A DNA stretch of 64,000 nucleotides, from positions 8,907,501-8,971,500 of the forward strand of contig JAPWDM010000014.1 in NCBI GenBank assembly GCA_035578155.1. Direction: 5' to 3'. This stretch comes from Brachynemurus nebulosus. Taxonomy: Eukaryota; Arthropoda; Insecta; Neuroptera; Myrmeleontidae. The translations under genes were made by a program, and so were the position numbers. Shown here piece after piece: positions 22,319 through 33,697 of the stretch. The first letter of the stretch is position 1, and the number at the start of each line of letters is the position of its first letter. The notes under the pieces were generated by a model. That model saw only the letters and a program-made list of their open reading frames with translations. It ran no database searches and was not told the origin of the DNA.

Positions 22319-22690
22319 TATATATCTACATATTATATTAAAATCCTTACAAAAATTTTACCTAGCAACTGATTGTTTACGTTTGTTTTTCATAAATTTC
22401 AAATATTACATAATTTTAATGTATTCGTATTTGTAGGTTTGTACCTAACTCGATTGCAAGGCATATTTCATACTCACGCAATTTAATATGAAAAATCAAT
22501 TCACACTCATGCATATATTACACACTCACGGAATTTAATATGAATATTGCGAGTACGCAATTGCGCACTCGCCGCTGCGCCGTTCTTTTTACGTAACTTT
22601 TTCACTCGTGTGTATTATGCAACTTAAAACCTCAATCACGTAATATTCTATTAAGATGTATTTATATCTGAAAATTTTCACAATAAAATG

Positions 22691-23252
22691 ATCCTCTCAT
22701 TTGTATCTAGCTTACTTGTTCATAGGTTAAAAGAATTATTTGTAATTAAATATACGTCAATTACCAAAAATTTTCTACACCTTATTTTTTAAAAAGGAAA
22801 ACTTCTGTAAGACAATTTCCATTGAAATCCATATACTTAGCTAGGTATAACTTGTTTATTATTAAATTGACTTATTGTATTTTATCAAGATGAACCAATG
22901 ACACTTTGGCGTCAAGAAATTATTCGAAAACTTTAATAATTTTCAATGTCAGGAAAAAAAAGAGTAGGTATGTTACAACAAATAACAATATCCGTGTACA
23001 TATTATCAACATGTCAATTATCGATTGTATACTAGTCATATTTCCCAGACAAGTATTATTAAATCTATTTTTAAAAAGCTACATAAATATGCCAAGTTTT
23101 TATATTACAAATTACAAATAATTTTAATATAGTAAAAATGTTTTAAATAAACATCAACAAACTTATCTCACGTGCCTTTGAATATGAAAATTATACATAT
23201 ATGCATGCTTGATTAGTCTATTAAATAAGTTCTGATAATATAAAAAATTTTT
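22691..23252. other. Unassigned A+T-rich DNA
   Basis: No gene recognised; the 71-codon frame 22906-23121 has no recognisable features. Confidence 0.4.
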
Positions 23253-23860
23253 TTATAACTCCCGCCATTAAAGTTCAATATTCGAGCCTTGTGTGCCGGG
23301 CATAAAGAGCCGTATTCACATCACGATAAAACAAACGATAGTAAGCGTGCGTGAAAGTACACTAGCGTGTATGAGAATAGCTGACCGTGCGAGAAAATAA
23401 TGATATTCATTTATTGAAATTAAATTTGGAATAACAAAAACAAAAATGATCTACAAATTAGTAAAAAATTTTTTCCATATAATTAATCTTGTCATAAAAT
23501 AAAATATACCCTACTATTTTCTAAAATTGTTTAGAAATAGTTAATTTTTTTCTTTCTATTAAATTTTAGAAGACGTCATTATAAAAAAATTATGTTCGAT
23601 ACGTACGCTTAAAGTGAGGTATCCAGTAGGCTTAAACTGAGGCACTCGCTAAAGGGACTGACGTATACACAACGAGATCTTGTACGCCTACGACGCACTC
23701 GATCTCGTTATGTATGCGTCAGTCCCTTAGACGCATCTCCCAATTTAAGCTTACTAGAATATCTCTCTTTACGCATACATATCGAAAATAACTATTATTT
23801 ACGACTATATAATAAAATTGCTTATTCATTGTACAAAATACTATCTAGCCAAGCTACATT
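23253..23860 (+). repeat. Repeat family H, copy a, with ~85-bp hairpin arms
   Basis: Matches 34272-34908 over nearly its whole length, from TAACNCCCG and TTCAATATTCGAGC through a CGTGAAAGTAC stretch. The 3' half (23595-23785) is a long inverted repeat with arms containing GGCACTCGCTAAAGGGACTG and, opposite, CAGTCCCTTAGACGCATCTC. The sequence ends TTGTACAAAATACTATCTAG, a tail also seen in R1a. No protein is encoded. Confidence 0.75.
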
Positions 23861-24216
23861 ACACACGCCTTTGTGTAAAATAAATTATAAAATCAAACGG
23901 GGTTTTGAAGAAAACGAATTTTCGGCATCACTAAACCTAAAATTATACCTGTTTAAAAAACGAATAAAAAAAAAAAATTTTTGGAAAAAAATCTAAAAAA
24001 TCCCATTTTTTACTTTTTCATATAGTTGAAAAGGTGTTGAAATTTAAAAGGGGTGATTCTTTTTAGATTAGTGACCCAAAAAAATTTCAACAGTTTCGAT
24101 GTATTCTCTGACGTTACAAGTACTAAAATGCTACGGACTGCAGCCTGTGCGCTGATTATGAAAACGTAGTTTTGAGTGAAACGAGTTTGAAGTTTTATGT
24201 CTAACATATATGTATC
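23861..24216. other. Unassigned A+T-rich DNA
   Basis: No gene recognised. Confidence 0.4.
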
Positions 24217-24219
24217 TAA

Positions 24220-25053
24220 GGTCCGGTATTATAAAACTAAAATAAATCGGTAGATAACTATCCCTAAGTTAAATTTATTTAATGAATAAAAGTTAACTGG
24301 GTATTATAAAGTATTCTACCAACTAAAATAGTTATCCTTTGATAACTATTTTAGTTGACCAGATAACCTTAGCAACATTATAGTAGTGATGGGAAATAAT
24401 CAAATGATTTCTATAATCGATTAATTATTACTTCGGTAATTTCAATAATAGAATGACTATTTGATTATTAAAATCATTATTTTCAATTAATTTGACTGTT
24501 AAAATCATTCATATTGTAGCTTCAGATAGTTTGTAAAATAAATCCAATGATTATATTATACTTGTTCGAGATATTTTAAAAATTGAATGATCGATTATTT
24601 TTAGATCAATTATGACCAACGCTATTCTGTAGCTAGAGTAGATTCTGTATATACATGTCAAAAATGTGTCAAACATCAGTTTTATAGTTGGATTCTTATT
24701 TAAAATTGCAGTTTAAATTTGAGTATGAAAAAATTTAGAAAATTTTAGAAGCAAAATTTTTTATTTAGGTAGTTATTGTAAAATATTAAAATATTAATGA
24801 AAACAAAAAATAGATATAATACTTATAAATTATATTTATTTCGCTAGAATATTGCCTAGTAATAAAGCGAACAGGGCAGACATATTGGAAATTAATCTCT
24901 CAGATAAAATTTTTCTGCTTGATTTTCTAAGGATAATTTATACCACAGATTTAACTACCAGATACATTTATCTTTCGTTTATAATACTCAAATCTATAGA
25001 GTAAACTGATTTATCCCAGAGATAATTTATTCTATCGTTTATAAGACCGGCCC
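24220..25053. mobile_element. TAA-duplicating inverted-repeat element, 834 bp (Harbinger-like)
   Basis: Ends GGTCCGGTATTATAAAACTA and, in reverse complement, GGGCCGGTCTTATAAACGAT, flanked by TAA on both sides (24217-24219, 25054-25056). A 3-bp TWA duplication with GG-starting ends fits a non-autonomous PIF/Harbinger element. Inside are a perfect palindrome (AACTAAAATAGTTATC at 24321 and its complement at 24341) and a nested Ac-ended element (24384-24624). Confidence 0.7.
24384..24624. mobile_element. Ac-ended element filled with ATAATCRATT-type motifs
   Basis: Starts TAGTGATGGGAAATAATCAA and ends, in reverse complement, TAGCGTTGGTCATAATTGAT. The interior repeats variants of AATCATTT and TAATCGATTA in both orientations. 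The 8-bp flanks (CATTATAG and TTCTGTAG) agree only partly, so the hAT assignment is tentative. Confidence 0.4.
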
Positions 25054-25056
25054 TAA

Positions 25057-25689
25057 TAGAAACACTAGGGGAACAATCTTACGATTTTATTTTCTGCAAC
25101 ACTGAATAACCCTTTAAGATAAAAACTGGATGAAACTCGCACCCTTACAAAATTATACAAAGTATTTGCTCTTCTTTTTTCGAAAGTGTCTAAACTGAAA
25201 TATAGGTAAGTATATTGAAAAAAAAAGATATATCTGACGAAGTTGCAGAAAAAATCCTATCTTTAAGATTTCATGCTGAAAATATAAAAGATTATGATTT
25301 GAATTTTGGTAGGTATATATTGTGAAGAAATTTTGAAAATACAAAATAATAAGAAAAAAATCTATTTTAATCCAATATGTAAAATCGAAGTACAGTTTTG
25401 CTATTAAAATGTAAAATTCAGTTTAAAATTAGTAAGTTTTATGAGATCATAACTTTCAAATTGCGATAAAAGATAAGAAAAGAAAATAATTATGTAAAAT
25501 TGAAGACTTCATATTAAATTTGACGTATTCAAATTAACTCTTTTTTGTGGTTATTCAATCAGTGTTATAGGTACATACGGAAATTTCCACTCTGAATTGA
25601 ATATTAAATACGTGATTAAATTTTACTTTTTGATAATTAATTACCATTTAATTACAGTAATTTTTAAAAATTATCACACACATACATAC
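25057..25689. other. Unassigned A+T-rich DNA
   Basis: No gene recognised. Ends in a CACACATACATACTCACACAC-like simple sequence that was the target of the next element. Confidence 0.4.
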
Positions 25690-25697
25690 TCACACAC

Positions 25698-26634
25698 TAG
25701 GGATGGGAAAAATCTGCCGGTTATAACCGAAAATTGATATTTCTCTTTCGATTAACCGGTTTATTTCGGTTTTTTTTTGGCTCGGTTATTACCAGTGTTT
25801 TTATTGTTAATCGATAACTGGAGAAAAACCGAACAAATTATTTTTTGAAAATCAAAAAAATTTAGGGTAAAAGCAGGTAAGCGTACGCAGGCATGTAAGA
25901 GTACACAGTGAAAAAATTTGTGTTAAAATTGACACATTTCACATGTCCAGAACGGTTCACTATACAATATACACTATACAATACTATCTCAAGTAAGCTT
26001 ACTTGATATTTTTGTCTTTAGTTCATTCAAAAGGTAAGACAATTGCCTTTATAGATTCTAAAACATTTTATTTTTATTTGAATTTCATCTAGAAACTCAA
26101 AGATACAATTAATTTTTATATTCCTATTAAAATTTTAAAATTATTTAAAATTATAATTTTAAAACATTTTCTTTTTCCTATTAAAATTTTAAAATTCTGA
26201 TTTTTTTTTCATTACTAATAAGTTTAATAGAATGTTCTTTTTTAACACAACTTTTTTATTTTTACTTAAATTAAAAATAAAGGCGCTATGTAAATTTAAA
26301 AATTAAGTGCGTACTCTTACCTGCCTTTACCCTAAGTCATTATTAGTGACCGGTGATTTATTTTTTTTTAAGAAAATTTATTTCTTTAAAATTATTGTAG
26401 CTAATTATGGCTATTATGGTATGGAAAGTACTATCGTTTAAAAATAAATATAATTGTCAAATAAAAATTTTTGTCTATAAGTTGTTAGGTAGTGTTGTTT
26501 TCCTAGAAAATATCCGAAAACTGATTATTTCAAAAACTGGTTATTCTGAGCGGTTAAAATCGTCAGGTTAAGCCGAGCATAAAATAAACCGAAATAACCT
26601 AAGACCGATTATTTTTAAAAAACTGCGATCCTTA
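25698..26634. mobile_element. Ac-ended element filled with CGGTTATAACCG-type motifs
   Basis: Starts TAGGGATGGGAAAAATCTGC and ends, in reverse complement, TAAGGATCGCAGTTTTTT. Flanking octamers TCACACAC and ACACACAC agree at seven of eight bases, the length expected for hAT; the ends resemble the TAGGGATGAAA terminus of Ac. The outer parts repeat GGTTATAACCG, CGATTAACCGG and CGGTTATTACC in both orientations. A second element (25865-26332) is nested inside. No transposase. Confidence 0.6.
25865..26332. mobile_element. Nested inverted-repeat element GGGTAAAAGCAGGTAAG, 468 bp
   Basis: Ends GGGTAAAAGCAGGTAAGCGT and, in reverse complement, GGGTAAAGGCAGGTAAGAGT, with TA at both junctions. It splits the Ac-ended element. 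It carries a perfect 18-bp palindrome, TCAAGTAAGCTTACTTGA, near 25990. No coding sequence. Confidence 0.7.
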
Positions 26635-26642
26635 ACACACAC

Positions 26643-27480
26643 CAAAAAGCCAAGTTTGGTAATTATTTTTCAAAATTAAGACTATTCTCCAGTTTTGATT
26701 AGATTTTTAAAAACCTATTCTCCAGTTTTGAGTAGAATTAAGATTTTTGAAACTTATGGATCACCAATTTAATCTCTTCTTCTTCTAAATCCTTCTTCTA
26801 TATCCTTCTATATAACTTCTATATCCGTTCCGGCGCTCTCACAATATCATACTACACTACTGGTAAACAAAAAACTTTCCTAGAAATAGGTATTTTGGTG
26901 ATTTTTGAAAAGTATTTCAATCAGAAATTTAAACGATATCTCGATAAATCAAAATTGTTGGAAGTCGAAAAAACGCAAATATCAGTGATAACTTTCTTAT
27001 ACGTACTGTACCATAATTTAAATTTATTAGTATGTTAGTTAGCTAATCATCCAAAAAGTAATTTAAAGTTTTACAATAAAAAAAGTCGTTTTGCAACTCT
27101 ATTAAATCATAAATTTTGCTCTTATTCTATAAATCATTTTTCAAAAAAAAAACAAAAAAAAAAAAAACAATCACTTATATGAGAAATTATCTACAAGAGT
27201 GACGCTAAAATTTTTATTAACATTATAAACCGTTTACTAATTAATTGTAAGAGGCAAAGTTGAAAAAAATTAATAGGATATTACTTCTATTAAAAATGGT
27301 TTAAAATGTATTTCTTGACAAAAATAATTTAACCTCTAATTGTAAGTTGTCTGGAGTAGATCATAATAAACTATTGCATCCGACAACGATATAATACAAG
27401 TTGTCTATAATAGAATTCCGGAGTTCTCAAGTTCAGTAGTGTAATAGTGTCAAACATTTAAGATACCTATGCTCCGTTGG
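26643..27480. other. Unassigned A+T-rich DNA
   Basis: No gene recognised. Contains a near-duplicate of ATTCTCCAGTTTTGA about 35 bp apart (26680-26740) and A-rich runs at 27140-27170. Confidence 0.4.
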
Positions 27481-27719
27481 TAGTTCCAAGCGATAGTCGA
27501 CCTCTTGCCACATTCTAGCCATCGTGGTATCCCCAACCCCAATTTTTTGGGGTATGAATTTTAGCCCGAAAACCCATTCTTCCAAATTACTACTTTAAGT
27601 GACCCTAAATTCAAAGTAATAAAATTTGCAGAGACAGGTCTACCCACACTGTCAACTTCCCATTGGATGCCTTTAAAGACTATTTATTGCACATGAATAA
27701 CATTTTTTTAATTCAGGGG

Positions 27720-27811
27720 ACTCTTTCTCTGGGCCCCCGATAGAGGCTTGGCCCTTTGCACTACACTGGGGGCTTCGCCTTCTGCACCTAAGGGTGGGGG
27801 CTCCACCCTTA
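27720..27811. repeat. GC-rich patch with small hairpin
   Basis: GGGCCCCCGATAGAGGCTTG, GGGGGCTTCGCC and AAGGGTGGGGGCTCCACCCTT (27790-27810, an 8-bp stem) form a GC-rich island in A+T-rich surroundings. It could be part of a dispersed repeat, because the nearby phrase CATCATTTGTTCTC occurs again at 28183. Confidence 0.4.
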
Positions 27812-27825
27812 TCAAACAAATGACA

Positions 27826-28360
27826 ACATCATTTGTTCTCAATATACGCGAGACAGAAATATTTCACAAAAAGTTTCTTTATTGTAATAAGTTTCTTATT
27901 TCGTTTTTCATCTTTTTTTTCTTTTTTTTTTTTTAAATTTTATAATAATTTACTGGCTTTTTAACATCAAGGAAGGTTCTTAGGCCATTATATAATAAAG
28001 ACATGGTAACAAATCCATATAATCTACGTTATGTTAATGAATCTACGTTATGTTATGTCCATATAATCTACGAATTAAATCCGTTTTCTTATCACAAAAA
28101 GAAACCGCTAATCCGAATTTGCTGAAAAATTTATCCGGTCTTTTTAATTACGCATCTAGTGAAATTAGTCCGGAGTTGATATCATCATTTGTTCTCGAGA
28201 TATGCGAGACGAAAAAAAAATTCGCGAACGAACGAACGAACGAATGAACTAACGAACGCACACACAGACATCACGCTAAAAACGATGGATTCGAATTCTA
28301 GCGACCTTGAAACTTGGAGATATGTTTAAATTAGCGATTTGTAAAATCGGACCCGCTACA
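27826..28360 (+). repeat. Dispersed-repeat relic with (GAAC)n stretch
   Basis: ATCATTTGTTCTC followed by a TATRCGCGAGAC-like string occurs at 27826 and 28183. After the second comes (GAAC)n-like simple repeat (28223-28258), then CACACAGACATCACGCTAAA and GCGACCTTGAAACTTGGAGATA. This resembles the 3' region of some arthropod non-LTR elements from memory, but there is no reverse transcriptase here. Confidence 0.3.
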
Positions 28361-29007
28361 ATAACTTCCAATGAAAAGTTAATAACACAATAACTGTACC
28401 TATAATATATTCCAACTATATCGTTCACAAAATATTCATTTTTTATGAATAACACATATAAAGGCTTTAATAGTGATGATCACTGCGCATCTCACTTTTT
28501 AAAGACTGAATTATTCGTGTCAAAGCGCCTAACATATTATGTATAATTTTACATTTCCTTTTAATATATTTTAATGTTTTATTTAATATACCGATGGGCA
28601 AGGCCGATTAGCGATTAAAATATTTTTTTACCACAATGTAAATAAAATGGATCCCATCATATATGGCGATGCGAATAATGTTGACAACGACTTTGAATTT
28701 CCGTTAGTTTTAATTTTGTCTCTTTTATGTAAACAATATATTTCCTTCGAAGTCAAGATCAATATAAGTAAAATTACAAAATTGTGTCATGTAAAATTTA
28801 TAGATAAAAATATTGATTTTTTTTTTTGCTAAAAATATGGAGATTATTATTTGGATTTTTAAGGTAAAAGCACGTAGGTGCGTCCTTATTTGATGATGTG
28901 GTTTATTAGTTGGCTAAACAAATATGGAAGTCAGGCAGAAGGTTGTAGCAACGATGTTAAAAAATGAAGTTAATTTTGAACATTCTTTAAGAATTCTCAC
29001 TTTCAGT
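28361..29007. other. Unassigned A+T-rich DNA
   Basis: No gene recognised. Confidence 0.4.
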
Positions 29008-29015
29008 ACTTGATC

Positions 29016-29611
29016 CAGGGGCGTAGCTACCGCCGTGTTAGCCGGATCAATGATACGGGGCCCCCGAGCTACAGAGGCCCCTAACGTGTGTAAGCAAAAA
29101 TTAGTAAAATGTTATCCACAATGTCACTTAATCTCGTGCTTCCCGGGAAAAAAACATATAAAAAAACTGTCATACATGCCTATAATAGAGTTTTCACTTC
29201 AGAAATGACAAAAGCCAAAAAAGCAACCCCTTTTTTTCCCGGGTTAAACGTGCGCCCAAAAGTTAGCAACATGGGTAACTTCAAAAATGAGACTTCGATG
29301 GGGCAGGAACGGCTATCAGACTTGTCACTCTTGTCTATAGAGGAAGAAATTTTAGAAAAACTGAAACCGTCTTCAGCTATAGATGATTTAATAAATCAAT
29401 TTGCCGGAAAAAAGTCAAGAAAAGTGTATATTTAACTTGAATTGTTTGGCTAGGCTCAATTTCTAGGAGGAAGCGATAACTTATAATCAATAAATATTTA
29501 TTTTAATTTAATGCAAGGATTTTTGTTTCTTTTGTGAGAAAGCTTTACCCCTCATTTTGGCCCCCCAACTAATTTTGATACAGGGCCCCTCCAAGACACG
29601 CTACGCCACTG
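29016..29611 (+). mobile_element. Deleted hAT element, 596 bp
   Basis: Ends CAGGGGCGTAGCTACCGCC and, in reverse complement, CAGTGGCGTAGCGTGTCTTG. Flanking octamers ACTTGATC (29008-29015) and ACTTAATC (29612-29619) match at seven of eight. This is the hAT pattern. It keeps only the 3' end of a transposase gene. Confidence 0.85.
29270..29435 (+). pseudogene. hAT transposase C-terminal dimerisation tail
   Basis: The frame gives MGQERLSDLSLLSIEEEILE, then KLKPSSAIDDLINQFAGKKS and RKVYI before a TAA stop. M-x-Q-E-R-L-S-x-L-x-L-L-S-I-E is the conserved end of the hAT C-terminal dimerisation domain. The frame is open back to an ATG at 29109, but residues before about 29270 do not resemble the family and come from the deletion junction. 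The element therefore lacks the BED finger and catalytic core and cannot mobilise itself. Confidence 0.8.
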
Positions 29612-29724
29612 ACTTAATCATTTAAATTTTACCAAGGATGGGTATGACTCTAGTTTAATATTCTTCTATATGTCAATAGACGCCAATGACATCGTTATTT
29701 GTATACTTTTTACTTTATATATTT

Positions 29725-29951
29725 ATGATGTGGATGGGTAATAAGGAAATTGGTGGACTTTAGAAGGTATGCGTTACAGTTTTAGAAGGTATGCGTTCCT
29801 TCTTTTAAAGGAACTATGTTGATATTCGTCTGGAATTATGAAGGGAAACTATAAATAAGCTTTACGAGTACAGCCGGCCATGGAATTTTAACCCTCGACT
29901 TACCAGTCAGCAAATGCCAGTGCCTTAGCATACTCGCACACTTCGCTGATG
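29725..29951 (-). mobile_element. SINE copy 3
   Basis: In reverse complement: the CAGCGAAGTGTGCGAGTATG head, a GTCGAGGGTTAAAATTCC B-box region, CCCTTCATAATTCCAGACGA, then GGAACGCATACC and an ACATCATAAATA end. The GAAGACGGCTGC block is replaced by a small internal duplication (TAGAAGGTATGCGTT twice at 29763-29795). Confidence 0.75.
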
Positions 29952-31207
29952 CCTATGTAGTTCAAATCTAAGCTTTCATCCAAAAAAAAAATATTTGGTA
30001 CCTACTTTTTTACCAAGATTTGTGTATAATGATAATCACCATTCAATATAGGATTTCGAAATAAAAAGCTTGCAAAGAGTTCAACCCTTGAGGAATGATC
30101 TCATTCCCTTCTGCATATTGTAATAGTTTGGGTATGTATAGGTTGGTCCGGAATTTTGCACCGTAATGCGAGAGCTGAAAGTATGTTCTAAAATAAGGAT
30201 AAGTACCTTTTTATATACACTTTTTTTCAAAATTCGTTAATAAGGTCTTGAATTTTCCTAAATATTTTCCAAAAGCTTTTGAATCATGAACGGATATTTT
30301 AGGGGTACGAAATTGAATTAGTATCAGATTCTTACTTATTGTTAGTAAGACAAGAATATATTTTCCATAAATTCGAGGTGATTTCAGTAACTAGACTCAA
30401 ATAAATATCTTTTAAAAAAGGCTTTAAAAAAGTCCTCCCATAATATGCACCCTTATAAAACCATTGAATGTTTTACATTGCCAAATTAATTTTGGACACC
30501 CTTAGTGCACCGTTAGTTTTATTTTATTACCCTAATTTTTATTTTTTATATTTTTTAACAATTATAGTTTTATCAGTTCTAAATTGGTTGAGTTTGCGCA
30601 AGATAAAGCAGTGTGTTCTCAGAGAATTCCAAATCCGATACTATTAGTTTGTGTTCTTTTGAGCAATTGAACTAATTGAAAACTGGTTTTAGAACTACGT
30701 TTTAGAACTACACATAGGTATTATTATTTATAAATGTTTTACCTAAATAAATTTCCTGAAAATTACATTAATAGTACAGTCATCTGGTAGTTTTACCTGG
30801 AAAGTTTTCCGGGAGTTTTGAAAATGGGTGATTTTATAGATTTTGAGGTGCTCTTTTCGAATTTCCATTTTGCCACCTCGTATCTTTGCCGCTCGCGTTG
30901 CCATATTGGACAAATGGCGTCGAAAAGCAGTTTTTTGACGATATCTCCTTTCTGAGTCATTTTATGAGGAAAATATTTATATACAGAATTAAACTAGAGA
31001 AAATTTCCTACAATTTATGTCTTAACAATTTTTTTCGTAAAATCAATAGTTTCGGCGTACGAACGCCGCAAATTGTTATTTAACACGTGGTTATGCTGAA
31101 TAACTCGTTTACACACTATCTGGAGGAATAGTGAGCGTAACGCTATTATTCATCTACGATAACATATTTTTCTTATATTTACGAAATATTAGCTATGAGT
31201 TGTAGGT
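29952..31207. other. Unassigned A+T-rich DNA
   Basis: No gene recognised. A short near-palindrome CGGCGTACGAACGCCG lies at about 31052. Confidence 0.4.
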
Positions 31208-31236
31208 ATCAAGGTTACTAGAATGGTAACCTTGGT
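31208..31236. repeat. Short perfect hairpin
   Basis: CAAGGTTAC, a 7-base loop TAGAATG, then GTAACCTTG. It precedes the larger hairpin below by about 50 bases. Confidence 0.7.
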
Positions 31237-31284
31237 AGGTACTGAAGACGAAGAAATGTCAACACCTGGCCCATTAAGAAGATC

Positions 31285-31398
31285 TAAAAAAAATTTATAC
31301 GTATTGATCAATCAAGGCAATGAAATATGTATTACATTATACATATGTAATAATATTTCATTGCCTTGATTGATCAATATGTATAAATTTTTTTTTTA
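31285..31398. repeat. 114-bp near-perfect hairpin
   Basis: The left arm AAATTTATACGTATTGATCA continues TCAAGGCAATGAAATAT; the right arm is its reverse complement with about one mismatch. The loop (TATTACATTATACATATGTAATA) is itself largely palindromic. It could be a minimal palindromic MITE or a small-RNA precursor; nothing decides between them. Confidence 0.8.
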
Positions 31399-31403
31399 AT
31401 AGT

Positions 31404-32629
31404 TGCAGCTGAGATATGATAAGGGAGTAATTAATTAAAAGTAATGGCAACCATAACTTGCGGCTATTTTTTCACAGGCAACCATGTATTATCGTGTTCA
31501 GAAAAAATAAAACTTTAATTTAATATCTAATTTTCTCAAAAAACACGTGACCGCAAATTATTAACAACAATATACCTGTTAACACCTGGCTACCTAGAGG
31601 TTGCGGTCGATTGAGAGCTGGCAACCCGGGAGCAATGTATTACATAACCATTAAGGATTCATTTAAATTAAGTTTCATTAAAGAAACAGATACCTGTCGA
31701 AATCAGCTACGGGATCAGTCAAAGATATTTCAAACATTATTTGAAACTATTGTTTTTAAACTGAATTGTATAGATATACTCAAATGTATAAATTTGAATT
31801 TTCTACAGAAGCAGACGTTATAGGTATAACGTGATAAAACATTAGAATATAGTAAAAACACGTGGATATTCTATTTCAATATCAAAAATAAAAAAATAAT
31901 AATAATAATAATATTTATAAATATAAAAATAAAAATAAACATGTACGGTAATAATCGTATTCATTTTTTTTTTGTCCATTACTAAGCCACGTAGGTATCT
32001 TTATCTTAATCACATTCGTAACCACGTTTCAGAATTACCATATTAATTAGAATGAAAATGACTGGTCCCTTATTGCACGTGCAATTAATGAATAATTAAA
32101 TTAAGTGAAACAATTAACAATGATTTGAATAAAAAAAAATTAATAAGTATCAATTATATCTTTTAATAAGTGGCAATAATTATCTAATTGTTACTAAAAA
32201 TATCGATCATTATTAATTTATGTACATATTTAAAAATGCAATTTCTTTCCTTTTTTTTAATTGTTTCTCTGTTTTGATAAGTTGTTGTTGAGTTGGTAGA
32301 ATCAGAATTTGTACGGACTCCGATAATTTTGTACGAATCGATCACATATAGGCTGGCATGTAATGATTATTAATTTTCTAAATTACATTTATATTTACCT
32401 AATATCGGCATTTTCTACTGACTCATTCATCCACGGTACTGACATAAAATAAATTTGGTAGACATTCTTCAAAAAAATTATTTTATTTATTTATGAATTT
32501 ATTGTATTGTAACATTTTTCAACTCTTGCGACAAAATTTTCTGTTAAAAAAAAAAAAAAAATTTATATGTAACATTTAAGTGACATATTGCAAGTTTTCG
32601 TTCAACTTCAACGTCTGCAACATAATTCG
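31404..32629. other. Unassigned A+T-rich DNA
   Basis: No gene recognised; (AAT)n at about 31896-31912. Confidence 0.4.
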
Positions 32630-32783
32630 TCAGCTGAGTATTTGTTTGTATCAAGTCAACTTTTTAAAAATTTTTTCCAAATGGTTGTTTTGTTAGTTTT
32701 GGGCATTGAGGAAGCAGAAACCATCAACAGAAAAAAATTTTTAAAAAACTGACTTGATTCAAACCAATACTCAGTTAACGAGA
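32630..32783. mobile_element. Small palindromic element, 154 bp
   Basis: Left arm CAGCTGAGTATTTGTTTGTA then TCAAGTCAACTTTTTAAAAA; the right arm reads, in reverse complement, AACTGAGTATTGGTTTGAAT then CAAGTCAGTTTTTTAAAAA. Arms are about 50 bases around a ~45-bp centre. It directly precedes family-B copy 1. Confidence 0.65.
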
Positions 32784-33099
32784 TATAAAATAGCCCTGTC
32801 GCAGCATTCTGCATAACAAAGCGAATTTCCTTTTAAAAAAATTAATTTTTCTCAGAAACTAGTTGACATAGAATAATAGTTTAAAGAACTTTTTTGTGTG
32901 ATTTTTTCTCCTTGTTTCAACGGTGTAAAAAAATGTTTCAAAAATTTTTGAATAAAGGGAAATTTTGGCAAAAAATTTTTTTCACGAAAATTGCAAAAAA
33001 AAACATGTTTCGGGCATCGGACGTGCCTGGTTAACGAACTCGTCCAACGGCTTGGAACTTCCAGTATTTTCACAAAATTTCGTAAAATTAGGACTTTTC

Positions 33100-33241
33100 A
33101 GGGGTCAGAGAAATAAGTGACCACCTTCTGAGGGATTACTCATAGCACCCTGTGGACACTAAAACCGCAGGAATTTTTTCGGAATTAACAGTCGCGTCAC
33201 CCCTCAAAAGGATAAGAGTTATTTCCCTTACACCCTCTATA
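33100..33241 (-). mobile_element. Family-C unit, left member of inverted pair
   Basis: GTCAGAGAAATAAGTGACCA, GGGATTACTCATAGCACCCT, then GCGTCACCCCTCAAAAGGAT and TTACACCC at the end. It mirrors the unit at 33351-33491 and matches both units at 53601-53843. Confidence 0.75.
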
Positions 33242-33279
33242 TTATATATATATGTATATATATGTATATATATATGTAT

Positions 33280-33340
<61 letters not shown>

Positions 33341-33350
33341 CTATATATAT
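33242..33350. repeat. Imperfect TA array between C units
   Basis: TA and TATATG tracts. The adjacent plus-strand frame (33152-33361) reads through it and is not a gene. Confidence 0.9.
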
Positions 33351-33488
33351 ACAGGGTGTAAGGAAAATAACTCTTATCCTTTTGAGGGGTGACGCGACTG
33401 TTAATTCCGAAATAAACCCTGCGGTTTTAGTGTCTACAGGGTGCTATGAGTAACCCCTCAAAAGGTGGTCACTTATTTTTCTGACACC

Positions 33489-33491
<3 letters not shown>
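33351..33491 (+). mobile_element. Family-C unit, right member of inverted pair
   Basis: Starts ACAGGGTGTAAGGAAAATAA and ends, in reverse complement, ACAGGGTGTCAGAAAAATAA, so a single ~141-bp unit has its own inverted ends, flanked by TA. It includes TTTTGAGGGGTGACGCGACT. Confidence 0.8.

Positions 33492-33549
<58 letters not shown>
33492..33549. repeat. (TA)n array in family-B copy 1
   Basis: Uninterrupted TA run followed by the right part of family B. Confidence 0.95.
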
Positions 33550-33551
<2 letters not shown>

Positions 33552-33697
33552 TATATATAAATTTTAGCGAATATTGTTTTCGGTGTCTAGCGACCTCAAA
33601 ACAAATTTCTGCCGTAGTCCGGGGCCGAGGTCGCGTTATGGTAGTGGCTGTAATAGCTGAATTCCATTCTGGAAATTCGCTAAAAAGGTGATGCAAT

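Larger units (their letters stand above)
21057..22690 (-). repeat. Repeat family R1, copy c, split by a fold-back element
   Basis: In reverse complement this matches R1a: hairpin region (22690 to ~22440, with GGCGCAGCGGCGAGTGCGCA), then the CAGTTGCTAGGTAAAATTTT segment, then the tail. The tail is interrupted at 21238-22318. After the insertion the tail resumes through GTACAGCTGGTTATATGGCT and ends TAGTCGTAGATAAAATTG. The hairpin has been enlarged by an internal duplication (ATATTAAATTNCGTGAGT occurs twice). Confidence 0.75.
32794..33682 (+). mobile_element. Family-B element, copy 1, with nested elements
   Basis: The left part (32794-33099) matches 55415-55722 and 61489-61796; the right part (33560-33682) matches 55820-55932 and 62633-62753. 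Outer tips are GCGAATTTCC at the left and GGAAATTCGCTA at the right, a short terminal inverted repeat. Between them, where other copies have a TA array, this copy holds a pair of family-C units and two TA arrays. No transposase. Confidence 0.75.
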
